Assembly: GCF_030269485.1 (NCBI RefSeq)
Contig: NZ_BSTL01000014.1
Coordinates: forward strand, 62,001 to 126,000
Direction: 5' to 3'
Source: Actinoplanes sp. NBRC 103695
Lineage (GTDB): Bacteria > Actinomycetota > Actinomycetes > Mycobacteriales > Micromonosporaceae
Length of the DNA stretch: 64,000 bases
In this document: positions 10,401 to 20,000 of the stretch, piece by piece
How positions within the stretch are numbered: position 1 is the first letter of the stretch
How the letters are laid out: the number at the start of each line of letters is the position of its first letter
Notes under the pieces: generated by a model
What the model saw: the letters and a program-made list of their open reading frames with translations, nothing else
What the model was told of the DNA's origin: nothing
Database searches by the model: none
Position numbers and translations under genes: made by a program

Positions 10401-10607
10401 CGGCGGCATGGTGCCGAAGGCCTGGTTGGCGAGGATCTGCACCAGGTCGGCGTCGCCGTTCTCGCCGGGCGGCAGGATGTCGGAGCACTCGCCGAGGCAG
10501 TAGTCGTCGGGCGCGAACGCGGCGGCGGCCGGTTCGGCTCGAAGGGGGATGAGGCCGGCGGGGAGGAGGAGAAGGACGAGAAGCGCACGTCGGAGCATGG
10601 CGACCAC
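7434..10607 (-). CDS. Secreted penicillin-acylase-family N-terminal nucleophile hydrolase with C-terminal F5/8 (discoidin) domain
   Basis: A signal peptide (about residues 1-30) precedes a penicillin amidase fold. In this family the precursor self-cleaves to expose a Ser, Cys or Thr at the beta-chain N-terminus. Here the best candidate is Ser384 in HRGMSNAAIVS, which matches the usual Ser-Asn start, with VFGPQTGYFAPQ following as in family members. Residues about 930-1057 form an F5/8 type C domain (NLALGRPVTASSTQSGNPAANA to the terminal LYELEVYAR), likely a carbohydrate- or surface-binding module. Family members hydrolyse acyl amides such as penicillins, acyl-homoserine lactones and lipopeptide acyl chains. 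The 1,057 residues exceed the roughly 800 typical of the family because of the added domain. Confidence 0.85.
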   Translation of the reverse strand: MVAMLRRALLVLLLLPAGLIPLRAEPAAAAFAPDDYCLGECSDILPPGENGDADLVQILANQAFGTMPPHSDDQLTPYADLGYRYTGLTGDQINSFFNDSSFGVAPADVERTYSPRADVTIVRDKKAGIPHITGTTRAGTMFGAGYAGGQDRLFLMDLMRHVGRGTLTPFAGGADGNRELEQSVWRTSPYLETDLTAQINNLRASGTRGAQLYTDVQSYLAGINKYIADCMAARDCPGEYVLTGHLDAITNEGGPEPFVPEDLIAIGGVIGGLFGGGGGHEMQSALVRIAARAKYGATAGDQVWQQFRSQNDPEAVLTLHNGQSFPYGAGDPNAAGVAMPDAGSAAPAPLIFDRTGSAASGSSGDSAIADSLRTLSFESHRGMSNAAIVSAAHSSSGHPVAVFGPQTGYFAPQLLMLQELRGPGISTRGIAFSGLNLYTLIGRGPDYAWSATSSIQDITDTFALRLCEPGGAAPTVNSNSYLMRGQCLPMESLTRTNAWKPTTADSTAAGSYRLTVQRTRYGLVGWRGLVGGVPTAFAHLRATYRHEADSAIGFQMFNEQDQMGTTGAFRNSASQISFAFNWFYVNSTDTAMYTSGAQPLRAPGADPNLPTSAGFDWQGWDPSANTFSQQPVAAHPQAVNQDYFVSWNNKQAADFSAADGNFSFGSVHRGDLLDAPLRAGIAAGRRYDRASLLQLVQSAATVDLRGSDVLPVLLRVIDTAPVTDPASVAALAKLRAWLAAGAHRQETAAGSKIYRDADAIRLFDAWWPRLVVAAFQSMDPALFTSLVDALQINESPSGGQTGPVSTLPTSANESQAHKGSSFQYGWWGWVDKDLRAVLGDAVPGWSVSYCGGGSVPACRSALLTSLSAALAEPAATTYPADTYCSASDQWCADAIVQSPLGGIKHRMIAWQNRPTYQQVISFPAGRGDDISNLALGRPVTASSTQSGNPAANAVDGNVGTRWASSWADNQWLRVDLGSSRTVARVLIRWEAAYASAYRVETSPDGTTWTTAATVTGANGGLDTVTFPARSARYLRVFGQTRATSYGFSLYELEVYAR

Positions 10608-10656
10608 CCTCGCGAAACACGAACCTGTTTCACGAAGGTTAAAACTATGACGACCG

Positions 10657-11652
10657 TTACGCCATAGCCTCCTGTGGATGGATGACGACCTTCAGGCCGG
10701 TGCGGGCGACCGCCGCGGAGAGGGCGGCGTCGATGTCCCCCAGCGGGTAAGCGCTCGTGACCAGCGACGACAGGTCCAGCCGGCCGCTCGTGGCCAGGGC
10801 GATCGAGCGCGGGTAGACCTCGCCCATCCGGCGGGACATGACCAGGGTCAGACCTTTGCGGCGGGCCACCGAGGCGGAGAACGAGGTGCGGTCGCCGTCG
10901 GGGATGCCGACCAGCACCACCCGGGCGCCCGCACGCGCCAGCCGCAGCGACGTGTCGATCGCGCCGTCCGAGCCGCTCACCTCGAAGACCACGTCGGCCG
11001 TGCCCTGGTCGCCGTCCCCGGCGGGCTCGGCGCCGAACTTCACGGCCGCCTCCAGCCGGTGCGGCAGCGGGTCGGCGGCCAGCACCCGGGTGGCGCCGGC
11101 CAGCCGCGCCAGCTGGATCAGGAAGAGGCCGATCGGGCCGCAGCCGACCACGCCGACCGTGCTCGCCACGCGCAGGTGGCCGAAGTCCAGGGCGTGCACC
11201 GCGACACCGAGCGGCTCGAGCAGGGCCCCCTCGTCGTCCGAGAGCGCGTCCGGCAGCGGGATCAGGCGGTGACTGGGCCACGCCATCAGCTGCCGCAACC
11301 CGCCGTCGCAGCCGCCATGACCGGCGAAGACCACGTTGGGGCACAGGTTGACGTCGCCCCTCGCGCACTCGGGGCAGGCTTCGCAGGGTACGGCCGGGTC
11401 GATCGCGACGCGCGTGCCGTCGGCAGGCCCGCCCCGCACCACCCCGGCCATCTCGTGGCCCAGCACCAGCGGGCGGGAGACCTTGGCGTCGCCGATGCCG
11501 CCCTCGGCGAACCAGTGCAGGTCGGACCCGCACAGCCCGACCGAGGTCACCTCGACCAGCCACTCCCCCTCGCCGGGCACCGGACGCTGCTCGGTCTGTA
11601 CCCGGACGTCACCGGCGCCGTACAACCGCGCCGCGAGCTGACCGTCAGACAT
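10657..11652 (-). CDS. Zinc-dependent alcohol dehydrogenase of the sorbitol/L-idonate dehydrogenase type
   Basis: This 331-residue MDR-superfamily enzyme probably oxidises a polyol or sugar acid with NAD(P). Catalytic zinc ligands are Cys41 (GLCGSDLH), His66 and Glu67 (LGHEMAG). The structural-zinc loop is CEACPECARGDVNLC. The Rossmann motif reads VGVVGCGPIGLF, and the family contact ALLEPLGVAVHAL is present. Its 5' end overlaps the patatin stop by 8 bases, so the two are co-transcribed. The acylase gene starts 49 bp downstream. Confidence 0.88.
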   Translation of the reverse strand: MSDGQLAARLYGAGDVRVQTEQRPVPGEGEWLVEVTSVGLCGSDLHWFAEGGIGDAKVSRPLVLGHEMAGVVRGGPADGTRVAIDPAVPCEACPECARGDVNLCPNVVFAGHGGCDGGLRQLMAWPSHRLIPLPDALSDDEGALLEPLGVAVHALDFGHLRVASTVGVVGCGPIGLFLIQLARLAGATRVLAADPLPHRLEAAVKFGAEPAGDGDQGTADVVFEVSGSDGAIDTSLRLARAGARVVLVGIPDGDRTSFSASVARRKGLTLVMSRRMGEVYPRSIALATSGRLDLSSLVTSAYPLGDIDAALSAAVARTGLKVVIHPQEAMA

Positions 11653-12475
11653 GCGAACCTCCTGATTGGGTGCGTTCCCACTCGCGGCGGGCCACGGCGG
11701 TGCCGGTCAGGGCCGTGAGCAGCGGCAGCGCCTGCTCGGTGGCGGCCCGGCCGGCATCCTCGAACTCGGTGATCCGTGAAAGCTCCCAGAAGGCGTACCC
11801 GTCGACCTCGGGCGCAAGCACCAGATCGGCGTCCTCGGTGAGCCGCTGCGTCCCGCCCGGCTGCATGGCGCTGACCGCGACCATCACGTGCACCAGCGTG
11901 GTCGGCGGCCGGCGCGGCAACGGGCCGGAGACGTCGACCGCGACCACGATGTCGGCGCCCAGCTCACGGGCCAGCCGGGCCGGGACCATGTCGACCAGGC
12001 CGCCGTCCACCAGCATGCGGCCGTCCCGGTCGACCGGCGGGAAGACCCCGGGGATGGCCGCGCTGGCCAGCACCGCCGTGGAGACCGGCCCGTCCCGCAT
12101 GACGACCCGCTCGCCGGTGATCAGGTCGCAGGCGACGGCCGCGAAAGGGCGTTCCAGCTCGGTGAACTCGCGCCCGCCGAGCAGCTCCTCCAGGTACGCC
12201 CCGAGGTGCCGGGTGTCGAAGAGGGCCTTGCGGGTGCGAGCCGGGCGGACCAGCTTGGCCCAGCGCAGCGAGTGTGCCTGCGCGCTGATCTCCGCGGCGG
12301 TCAGCCCGGCCGCGTACAGCGCCCCGACCAGGGCGCCGGCGCTGGTGCCGGTGAGGATGGCCGGTTCCAGACCGGCCTTCTCCAGCACCTCCAGGACGCC
12401 GATGTGCGCGGTCCCCCGGACGGCGCCGCCACCGAGGGCGAGCCCGATCCTGATCGGCTCCTCTGACGTGGTCAC
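11645..12475 (-). CDS. Patatin-like phospholipase (RssA/NTE type)
   Basis: This 276-residue cytoplasmic serine acyl-hydrolase has the oxyanion motif GGGAVRG (about 15-21), the nucleophile Ser45 in GTSAG and the dyad Asp157 in DGG, which is the complete patatin Ser-Asp dyad. Family members deacylate phospholipids or lysophospholipids. The GTG start at 12475 lies 12 bp after the histidine kinase stop, and the 3' end overlaps the dehydrogenase gene. It is therefore probably in the same operon as the two-component system. Confidence 0.88.
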   Translation of the reverse strand: MTTSEEPIRIGLALGGGAVRGTAHIGVLEVLEKAGLEPAILTGTSAGALVGALYAAGLTAAEISAQAHSLRWAKLVRPARTRKALFDTRHLGAYLEELLGGREFTELERPFAAVACDLITGERVVMRDGPVSTAVLASAAIPGVFPPVDRDGRMLVDGGLVDMVPARLARELGADIVVAVDVSGPLPRRPPTTLVHVMVAVSAMQPGGTQRLTEDADLVLAPEVDGYAFWELSRITEFEDAGRAATEQALPLLTALTGTAVARREWERTQSGGSHV

Positions 12476-12487
12476 CCGATCACCGTG

Positions 12488-14206
12488 TCACGATCCTCCC
12501 CACGGATCCAGCGGCAGGCGGACGACGAACGTGGTGCCCTTACCCGGGGTGCTCGTGACACTGATGCGGCCGCCGTGATCGGTGACGATGCGGTGGGCGA
12601 TGGTCAGGCCGAGGCCGCTGCCGCCGGTGGCGCGTTGCCGGGCCGGGTCGGCACGCCAGAACCGGTCGAACACCCGGGGTACGTCCTCGGGGGCGATGCC
12701 CACGCCGGTGTCCCGCACCATCAGCACCGCCTCGAAGACCTCGGGGCGGGCCTTGATCTCCACCAGGCCGCCGCGGTCGGTGTACCGGATCGCGTTGGTC
12801 AGCAGATTGCCGAGGACCTGGCGCAGCCGTTCCGGGTCGGCGCGGACCCAGGTGCCCCCCGGGGCTTCCACGACCAACTCCACCCCGGCCTCGGCGGCCA
12901 CCGCACGGTGGGCCGTGGCGCTGTTCGTGGCCAGCTCGGCCAGGTCGAAGGAGGTGCGCGTGTAGGTCAGGTCACCCGCCTCGGCGAGAGCGAGTTCCTG
13001 CAGGTCGTCGAGGATGCGGCGCTGGAGCAGGGTCTCCTCGTGCAGGGAGACGAACAGCTCACGGCTGGGCTCGACGACGCCGTCGGACAGGCCCTCCAGA
13101 TAGCCGCGGAGGTTCGACAACGGCGTACGCATCTCGTGCGCGATGTCGGCGATCAGCCGGCGCTGGCGTTCCTCGCTGCTCTGCACCGCCTCGGCCATGG
13201 CGTTGAACGACGCGGACAGCAACGCGAGCTCGCCGCGCCCCTTGATCGGCACCCGCACGTCCAGCTTGCCGTCGGCCAGCCGCAGCGACGCCTCGGTCAG
13301 CAGCCACACGGGCCGGCTGACCCGGCGGGCGATCAGCGCGGTGCCGACCAGCGCCACCACCATCAGCCCGGCCACGCCCAGCAGTGCCGGCGAGCCCAGG
13401 TCGGCGATGTCCCGGTCGCTGCGGAAGCCCAGGTAGAGCCGCAGCGGCACCGCGGAGAAGTCGCCCACGTTCCGCACGAACGCCAGCCGCAGGCAGCTTG
13501 TCACCTTGTCGGGATCGACCGGCCCGACGCACGGCGCGAAGGACTGCGAGACCTCCTTGAGCCACGCCGTGTCGGTGACGACCCGGTTCGCCGCCGCGGT
13601 CACACAGGCCGGCTGGCCGCTGATCTGCGTCGGCGTCAGGTAGGGCACCCGGTCCAGCAGCAGCGCCGGTTCCGCCGGATTCTCATCGGCGATGCAGCGC
13701 ACCGCGATCAGGGCGGCGCGGTACTGCGCCAGCTGCCGGACGGCCAGCACCGCCGGGCCGCCGTCGGCCCCGGTGGATCCGAAGAGGTCGGCCGGCAGCT
13801 TCACCAGGCCGTCGACCGGCCAGCTCACCGGCGTACCGACGCGCACCACGCCGGCGAGTTCCGGCTGCGGATCGACGGTCAGGGGCGCGCCGCGTACCGG
13901 GCCGGAGCGGCGGCCCTCGATGGTGTCCGAGTCGGCCAGCACCGCGCCGTCGATCGTCCGCACCTGGATGTGCAGGCCGGTCGACCGGGCCAGTTCCCCG
14001 ACGACCACCGAGATGCCGGGCCACCGGCCGTGCCGCAGGCCGTACTGGCGGACCTCCTCGAGGATCCGGGTCTGGTGGGTGGCCTCGTTCTCCTCGGACT
14101 GGGCGATCTCCCGGGAGGTGAGGCTGAGGGTGAGCCACGCGGTGGCCCCGATGGCGGTGAGCGCGATCAGCACGACGAGCGCGAAGATCCGCAGGCGGAA
14201 ACTCAC
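12488..14206 (-). CDS. Sensor histidine kinase
   Basis: The 572-residue membrane kinase has TM1 at about 7-29, a large extracytoplasmic sensor of roughly 215 residues with several cysteines, and TM2 at about 260-285. HAMP, HisKA with phospho-acceptor His357 in DIAHEMRTPLS, and a HATPase follow (NAIRYTDRGG N box, DTGVGIAP G1 box, GGSGLGLTIAHRIV G2 box). All catalytic motifs are intact. The ATG overlaps the stop of the upstream response-regulator gene (14206-14203). The signal sensed is unknown; the cysteines could form disulfides outside the cell. Confidence 0.95.
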   Translation of the reverse strand: MSFRLRIFALVVLIALTAIGATAWLTLSLTSREIAQSEENEATHQTRILEEVRQYGLRHGRWPGISVVVGELARSTGLHIQVRTIDGAVLADSDTIEGRRSGPVRGAPLTVDPQPELAGVVRVGTPVSWPVDGLVKLPADLFGSTGADGGPAVLAVRQLAQYRAALIAVRCIADENPAEPALLLDRVPYLTPTQISGQPACVTAAANRVVTDTAWLKEVSQSFAPCVGPVDPDKVTSCLRLAFVRNVGDFSAVPLRLYLGFRSDRDIADLGSPALLGVAGLMVVALVGTALIARRVSRPVWLLTEASLRLADGKLDVRVPIKGRGELALLSASFNAMAEAVQSSEERQRRLIADIAHEMRTPLSNLRGYLEGLSDGVVEPSRELFVSLHEETLLQRRILDDLQELALAEAGDLTYTRTSFDLAELATNSATAHRAVAAEAGVELVVEAPGGTWVRADPERLRQVLGNLLTNAIRYTDRGGLVEIKARPEVFEAVLMVRDTGVGIAPEDVPRVFDRFWRADPARQRATGGSGLGLTIAHRIVTDHGGRISVTSTPGKGTTFVVRLPLDPWGGS

Positions 14207-14886
14207 GGCTCGGCCATCCGGTACCCGCGGCCGTAGACGGTCTGCACGTACCGGGGCTCGGCCGGATTCGCCTCGATCTTGCGGCGCAGGTTGACCACGT
14301 GCGCGTCGACCGTGCGCTCGGAGACGTCGTGCTCGAAGCCGAACGTCTTGTCGATGATCTGACCGCGGGTGAAGACCCGGCCGGGCTCGCGGGCCAGCAG
14401 CTCGAGGATGCCGAACTCCTTGGCGGTCAGGTTGATCGGTTCGGCGTCCACGCGCACCTCGAAGCGGCCCGTGTCCACCTCTAAGTCACCGACCCGGATG
14501 ATCGAGGACGACTCCTCACCGGCCCCGGTGCGGCGCAGCAGGGCGCGTACCCGGGCGGTGAGCTCCCGGGGGCTGACCGGCTTGGCCAGGTAGTCGTCGG
14601 CGCCGATGTCCAGCCCGAGCAGCATGTCGTTCTCCGAGGCCCGGGCGGTGACCAGCAGGATGGCGACGTTGGACTCGGCCCGCAGGATCCGGCAGACGTC
14701 CAGGCCGTCGACCAGCGGCATCATGATGTCGAGCACGATCAGATCCGGACGCCGCGAGCGGGCCATCTCCAAGGCCGCCCGACCGTCACCGACAGTCATC
14801 ACCTGGTGCCCCTCTCGCTCCAGATAGAGCCGGATGAGCTGGGCATGCTTCGGATCGTCGTCAGCCACCAGAACACGTGCGGTCAC
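14203..14886 (-). CDS. OmpR-family response regulator
   Basis: This 227-residue DNA-binding response regulator has a receiver domain with acidic Asp9-Asp11, phospho-acceptor Asp53 (LIVLDIMMP) and the conserved Lys in DDYLAKPVSPRE. A winged helix follows (LTAKEFGILELLAREPGRVF to the C-terminal VQTVYGRGYRM). It heads an operon with its kinase, patatin and probably the dehydrogenase. It diverges from asnB; the 173-bp gap holds direct and inverted repeats suited to autoregulation. Confidence 0.95.
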   Translation of the reverse strand: MTARVLVADDDPKHAQLIRLYLEREGHQVMTVGDGRAALEMARSRRPDLIVLDIMMPLVDGLDVCRILRAESNVAILLVTARASENDMLLGLDIGADDYLAKPVSPRELTARVRALLRRTGAGEESSSIIRVGDLEVDTGRFEVRVDAEPINLTAKEFGILELLAREPGRVFTRGQIIDKTFGFEHDVSERTVDAHVVNLRRKIEANPAEPRYVQTVYGRGYRMAEP

Positions 14887-14934
14887 GGGCGCGATTCTCG
14901 CTCACGCAGGCAAACCGGGCCAAGAATTGCCGGA

Positions 14935-15005
14935 TTCCTGTGAAGAAGGCGCCCGGTTCCGGTGAGAACGCGATTCTCAGCCACTTCCCCACAGGTTCTT
15001 CACAG
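14935..15005. promoter_or_regulatory. Nested repeats between the response-regulator gene and asnB
   Basis: TTCCTGTGAAGAA (14935-14947) and TTCCGGTGAGAA (14957-14968) form a direct repeat with a 22-bp offset (two turns), as OmpR-type regulators often bind. CTGTGAAGAA (14938-14947) is also exactly inverted as TTCTTCACAG (14996-15005). TGAGAA-N5-TTCTCA lies between them (14963-14979). This is a likely operator for the adjacent response regulator, controlling itself and perhaps asnB. Confidence 0.5.
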
Positions 15006-15059
15006 CGCTGAACGTACGTTCCGCCACGTAACTCGCCGCTACCGACAGGAGTGACGCCC

Positions 15060-16964
15060 ATGTGTGGCCTCAGCGTCTTCGTGAGCAGCCGCCCCGGCGC
15101 CGGCCCGCCCGACCCGGCGACCGCCGCCGCCTTCGCGGGCGCGTTGGAGACCATGCACCACCGCGGGCCGGACGACACCCGGATCGAGTTCGCGGACGGG
15201 CTCGCCTTCGGTTTCAAGCGGCTGGCGATCGTCGACCGCGAGGAGAGCGTCCAGCCGGTGCACTACGGCGAGCGCTGGACCGTCGTGTTCAACGGCGAGA
15301 TCTACAACTACCGCCAGCTGCGCTCCGAGCTGACCCGGGCGCACGGCGCCACGTTCGCCACGGAGGGTGACAGCGAGGTTCTCGCGGCCGCGTTCCACTA
15401 CTGGGGTGTCGCCGCGCTCCCCCGGCTGCGCGGGATGTTCGCGTTCGTCGCGTACGACACCCACACCGGCACCGTGCACGCCGCCCGCGACCCGTTCGGG
15501 ATCAAGCCGCTCTACGTGCTGGAGACCACCGACGGGCTGCACCTGGCCAGCGAGCGCAAGGCGCTGGAGCCGTTCGCCGGCGACCCCGGGGCGGCGCTGG
15601 ACACCGAGGCGCTCGCCCATTACCTGACCTTCCAGTACGTCCCGGAGCCCGGGACGCTGCACCGGCACGTCAAGCGGCTCCCGCCGGGCCACCGGATGAC
15701 CTGGACCGCGGCCGGCGGGCAGCGTGTGGAGCGGTACTTCCAGCCGTCGCTGCGGCCGCTCAACCTCCAGCCGGAGGCGGCTTACCACGCGATCCAGGAC
15801 GCGCTGCGCGACAGCGTGCGCAAGCACATGCACGCCGACGTGCCGGTCGGGGCGTTCCTGTCCAGCGGCATCGACTCGTCCGCGGTGGTCGCGCTCGCCC
15901 AGGAGGTGAAGCCGGACCTGCACGTCTTCACGGCCGGGTTCGCGGACGAGGGCTACTCGGAGATCGAGATCGCGGCCGACACGGCTGCCCAGCTCGGCGT
16001 ACGCATCACGCCCACGGTCGTCACCGAGGACGACGTCCTGCGGGAGCTGCCACGGATCGTCCACCTGCTCGACGACCCGGTCGCCGATCCGTCGCTCGTA
16101 CCCCTGTATTTCCTGGCTCAGACCGCGTCCCGGCACGTCACCGTGGTGCTTTCCGGCGAGGGCTCGGACGAGTTGTTCGGCGGCTACACGATCTACCGCG
16201 AGCCGGCGTCGCTGTCGAGCATCGACAAGCTGCCGGAGCGGATGAAGAAGGGCCTGCGGACGATCTCGCACGCGATGCCGGAGGGCATGAAGGGCCGCAG
16301 CTTCCTGGATCGCGGCACCACGCCGATCGAGGAGCGCTACTACGGCAACGCGCGCATCTTCTCGCCGGCCGAGAAGCCCGACCTGATGCGCTTCACCGCG
16401 CCGCCGCACACCACGGTCACCGCCCACCTGTACGCGGAGACCGCCGACGTCGACGACGTGGCCTCGATGCAGTACGTGGACCTGCACACCTGGCTGCCCG
16501 GCAACATCCTGGCCAAGGCGGACCGGATGTCGATGGCCCACTCGCTGGAGCTGCGCGTCCCGTTCCTCGACCAGGCCGTGTACGCCGCGGCGGCCGGCCT
16601 GCCGACCGAGCTCAAACTGCCCGCGCACAGCAGGACCACCAAGCACGCGCTGCGCGAGGCGATGCGCGGGATCGTGCCGGAGTCGGTCCGGGACCGCAGG
16701 AAGCTGGGGTTCCCCACGCCGACCCGGGTGTGGCTGAAGGGCCGGATCGGCGAGTGGGTGAGCTGGCTGTTCGAGACGTCCCACGCCGGGTACCTGCTCG
16801 ACCTGACCTACGCGCGGAAACTGCTGGCGGACCACCGGGCCGGCGTGGCCGACAATTCGCGCAAGGTGTGGACGGTCGCGATGTTCTGCCTGTGGCACGC
16901 GATCTACATCGACAAGACCATCAACCCCACGCCCGCGCACGCGACGCTCGCTCCCGCCTGGTGA
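15060..16964 (+). CDS. asnB: Asparagine synthase, glutamine-hydrolysing
   Basis: The 634-residue enzyme makes asparagine from aspartate, ATP and glutamine. The start is set at MCGL so that Cys2 becomes the N-terminal glutaminase nucleophile after Met removal; AGGAG lies 9 bases upstream. The class II amidotransferase domain covers about 1-215 (HHRGPDD, VFNGEIYNYRQLR). The synthetase domain has the pyrophosphate loop LSSGIDSS near residue 270. Family members of this length also act as amidotransferases modifying cell-wall or peptide substrates. No neighbour points that way, so primary metabolism is the simplest call. Confidence 0.93.
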   Translation: MCGLSVFVSSRPGAGPPDPATAAAFAGALETMHHRGPDDTRIEFADGLAFGFKRLAIVDREESVQPVHYGERWTVVFNGEIYNYRQLRSELTRAHGATFATEGDSEVLAAAFHYWGVAALPRLRGMFAFVAYDTHTGTVHAARDPFGIKPLYVLETTDGLHLASERKALEPFAGDPGAALDTEALAHYLTFQYVPEPGTLHRHVKRLPPGHRMTWTAAGGQRVERYFQPSLRPLNLQPEAAYHAIQDALRDSVRKHMHADVPVGAFLSSGIDSSAVVALAQEVKPDLHVFTAGFADEGYSEIEIAADTAAQLGVRITPTVVTEDDVLRELPRIVHLLDDPVADPSLVPLYFLAQTASRHVTVVLSGEGSDELFGGYTIYREPASLSSIDKLPERMKKGLRTISHAMPEGMKGRSFLDRGTTPIEERYYGNARIFSPAEKPDLMRFTAPPHTTVTAHLYAETADVDDVASMQYVDLHTWLPGNILAKADRMSMAHSLELRVPFLDQAVYAAAAGLPTELKLPAHSRTTKHALREAMRGIVPESVRDRRKLGFPTPTRVWLKGRIGEWVSWLFETSHAGYLLDLTYARKLLADHRAGVADNSRKVWTVAMFCLWHAIYIDKTINPTPAHATLAPAW

Positions 16965-17098
16965 CCGGCCACAGTAGAGCGTGACTGTTAAGTAATCAAG
17001 CGATCACGGCTAGCGCCAAAACGACCTTATTGATCGTCGCTTATCGATGGAGGGCAGGTATAAACCGGGGACGGTGACTCGGTTACGGGGGGACGGCC
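16965..17098. promoter_or_regulatory. AT-richer gap upstream of the RHS toxin gene
   Basis: This 134-bp spacer is clearly less GC-rich than its surroundings and probably carries the RHS gene promoter. A GGGGGA ribosome binding site lies 6 to 8 bases before the ATG at 17099. An imperfect inverted repeat pairs AAGCGATCA near 16999 with TGATCGTCGCTT ending near 17042. I cannot assign -35/-10 boxes with confidence. Confidence 0.35.
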
Positions 17099-20000
17099 AT
17101 GGCCACCAGGTCAATGCGGCGTGCGATTTCCATGTCCGCGTCGATATCGCTGGCGATCAGCGGCGCGGTTCCGTTGCAGCTGGCCGGGACGCTGGAGCGC
17201 CCACCGCCGGTCACCGAGACGATCGCCCAGATCAGGCAGAGGTACGGCTTCTCGCTCCGCGGCCCGTCGGACGACGCCTTCAAAGGGCTGCCCAAGCAAG
17301 CCGACGGCGGCAAGGCCAAGGTCACGCAGGACACCCGGGCGAACGGCGGCGCGGGCAGTAAGCAGAGCAAAGGCATCGGGGCGCTGCCCCCGGCGCCCAC
17401 GTTCGAGCGGGTCGTCGAGCGGTCCACCACCCCGCGAGCCGTCGCCGGCCGCGCGCTCGTGGCCAACGTCGCGCCGCAGATCGACGCGCAGTACCCGGCC
17501 AACGGCGCCTCGGTGCCGACCCTGACCCCGGAACTGCTCGCCGCCGGACACGACCCGGACGGCGGCTCGGTCACGTACGCCTTCGCCGTCACCAACGCCG
17601 CGGGCACCGTCGTCGCCCAGTCCGGCGCCCGGTCCGCCCGCAGCTGGACGGTGCCGTCCGGGACGCTGCGCTGGGGCCAGACGTACTCCTGGACGGTGAC
17701 CGCGAGCGACGGCTCGGCCGGCAGCACCTCGCAGGAGAGCAACGCCCTGCTCCCCCGGTTCCCGCAGCCGCTGATCGGCGGCGGCCTGTCGCAGAACGGC
17801 GACCGCGGCTTCGACCCGAACACCCGCAACTACACCACCACGGTCACCGACGTCACGGTGCCGACGGTCGGCCCGGCGCTCGCGATGGAGCGCTACTACA
17901 ACACCCTCGACGTGCGGCGGGACACCGCGTTCGGGGCCGGCTGGTCGAGCATCCTGGACGCGAAGGCCACCGAGGTCCGCGACCGGGCGGGCGTGCTCCA
18001 GGGCGTCACTGTCACCTACCCGAACGGCCAGGAGGTCGGCTTCGGCCGCAACGCCGACGGCTCGTACGTGCCGCCGGGCGGGCGCTTCGCCACGTTCACC
18101 GCGATCAGCGGCGGCTACCGGCTGGTCGACAAGGACGGCACGGCGTACGTGTTCACCGTGGCCGCCGGGACCGGCCGCTACCGCGTCACGTCCATGACCG
18201 ACGTGCAGAACAGGGCCCTGACCTTCGGCTACGCCGCGGGACGCACCGAATCGATCACGGCGGCGTCCGGCCGGCGGCTGTGGATCGACTGGATGGCGAC
18301 CGGCTCGGGCCGCTGGCACGTGCAGTACGTCAGCACCGAGCGCCTCGACCCGGACGACCCGGAGACCAGCTACACGCACGAGTACCGGTACGGGCCGGAC
18401 GACGAGCTGACCCGGGTCTGCCCGCCCGGCAACGACGGCACCTGCACCGCGTACCAGCACACCTCGGCCTCGCAGCACCCGTCGATCGTCGGCAACGCCG
18501 GTCCCGACTCGTACTGGCGGCTCACCGAGACCTCCGGCAGCAGCGCGGCCAGCGCGGTCGTCAACAACCAGGGCGTCGACACCGCCGGCTACGTGGACGT
18601 GGCCCTGGGCCGGCCGGGGCCGCTGGCCGGCGCCAGCGCCACCGCCGCCGGGTTCAACGGCACCTCGTCGCGGGTGGAACTGCCGGCGCAGCTGGCCGAC
18701 GCGGCCGGCGTGCAGACCGTCTCGCTGTGGTTCAAGGCCGCGCCCGGCGACCGCGGGGTGCTCCTCGGCTACTCCGCCGACCCGATCACGAAGAGCACCA
18801 CCAGCGGGCACTTCACGCCGGCGCTCTACATCGGCGTGAGCGGCAAGCTGCACGGCGGCCTGTGGGACGGCTCCCGCACCACGATCGCCACCGCGGCCGC
18901 GGTCAACGACGGCAACTGGCACCACGCGGCGCTGGTCGCCGGGGCCAGCAAACAGTGGCTCTACCTGGACGGCGTGGAGGCCGGCACCAAGACCGGCAAC
19001 GTCGCCCTGGCCGCCCTGAGCGCCTCCAACCGCCGCTACCTGGGCGCCGGATTCAACGGCGGTGGCTGGCCGGACCAATCGTCGAGCGCGGTCACGCCGA
19101 GCTTCTTCAAGGGCTCGCTGGCCGAGGCGGCGCACTTCGACCGGCCGCTGACCGCCGACGAGATCGCCGTCCTGCGCAGCTCGGGCACCACCGACTCGCA
19201 CCCGGTCGTCAAGATCCTCCGGCCGTCCGGCAGCACCACCGCGGCCATCGACTACGACCGGGTGGACGGCACGGTCGACACGGTCAACGACATCAACGGC
19301 GGCGTCTGGAAGATGGGCAAGCCGACCGTCTCCGGGACCAGCAGGGTCTACCAGGCCGCGGTTCTCGCCGCCCGGCCGCAGGACTACTGGCGGTTCAGTG
19401 AGTCCGGCACCTGGCACGCGGTCAACCAGGTGATCGGCAACGACGCCTGGTACAGCGACGTCGGCCTGGGCCGCACCGGCGGGCCGTTCGAGGACAGCAA
19501 GGTCGCGGCCTTCGACGGGGAGGCGTCGCACGTCGGGCTGAGCGACCAGAACGTGCCGCAGGCCGGGCCGGTCTCGGTCAGCCTGTGGTTCAAGATGGAC
19601 GCCGGGAACACCCGCGGCGGCGTGCTCTACTCGTTCCAGTCCCACGAGATCTGGAACGACCCGGACGAGCTCACCGACAACTGGGTGCCCGCGCTGTACG
19701 TGGGGCGGGACGGCAAGCTGCGCGGCCAGTTCTGCTACTGCGACGGCGCCACGCCGGTCACCACGGCCGGCACGGTCAACGACGGTCAGTGGCATCACGT
19801 CGCCCTCACCGCCGGCAGCAACACCGTGCTCTACCTGGACGGCAACGCGGCCGGCACGGTCAACCGCACGGTCGAGGCGAGCGACGCCTGGAACCCCTAC
19901 GTCGGGGCGGGCACCACGCTGAACTGGCCGTCCGCGGCCGCGGACAGCACCAACGGGTTCTTCCCGGGTCACCTCGCCGAGTTCGCCTACTACCGGGCCA

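Noticed and set aside
16998..17045. Possible riboswitch or terminator from the imperfect inverted repeat before the RHS gene
   Set aside because: Pairing is interrupted and no known riboswitch core could be identified; noted only as an AT-richer promoter gap.
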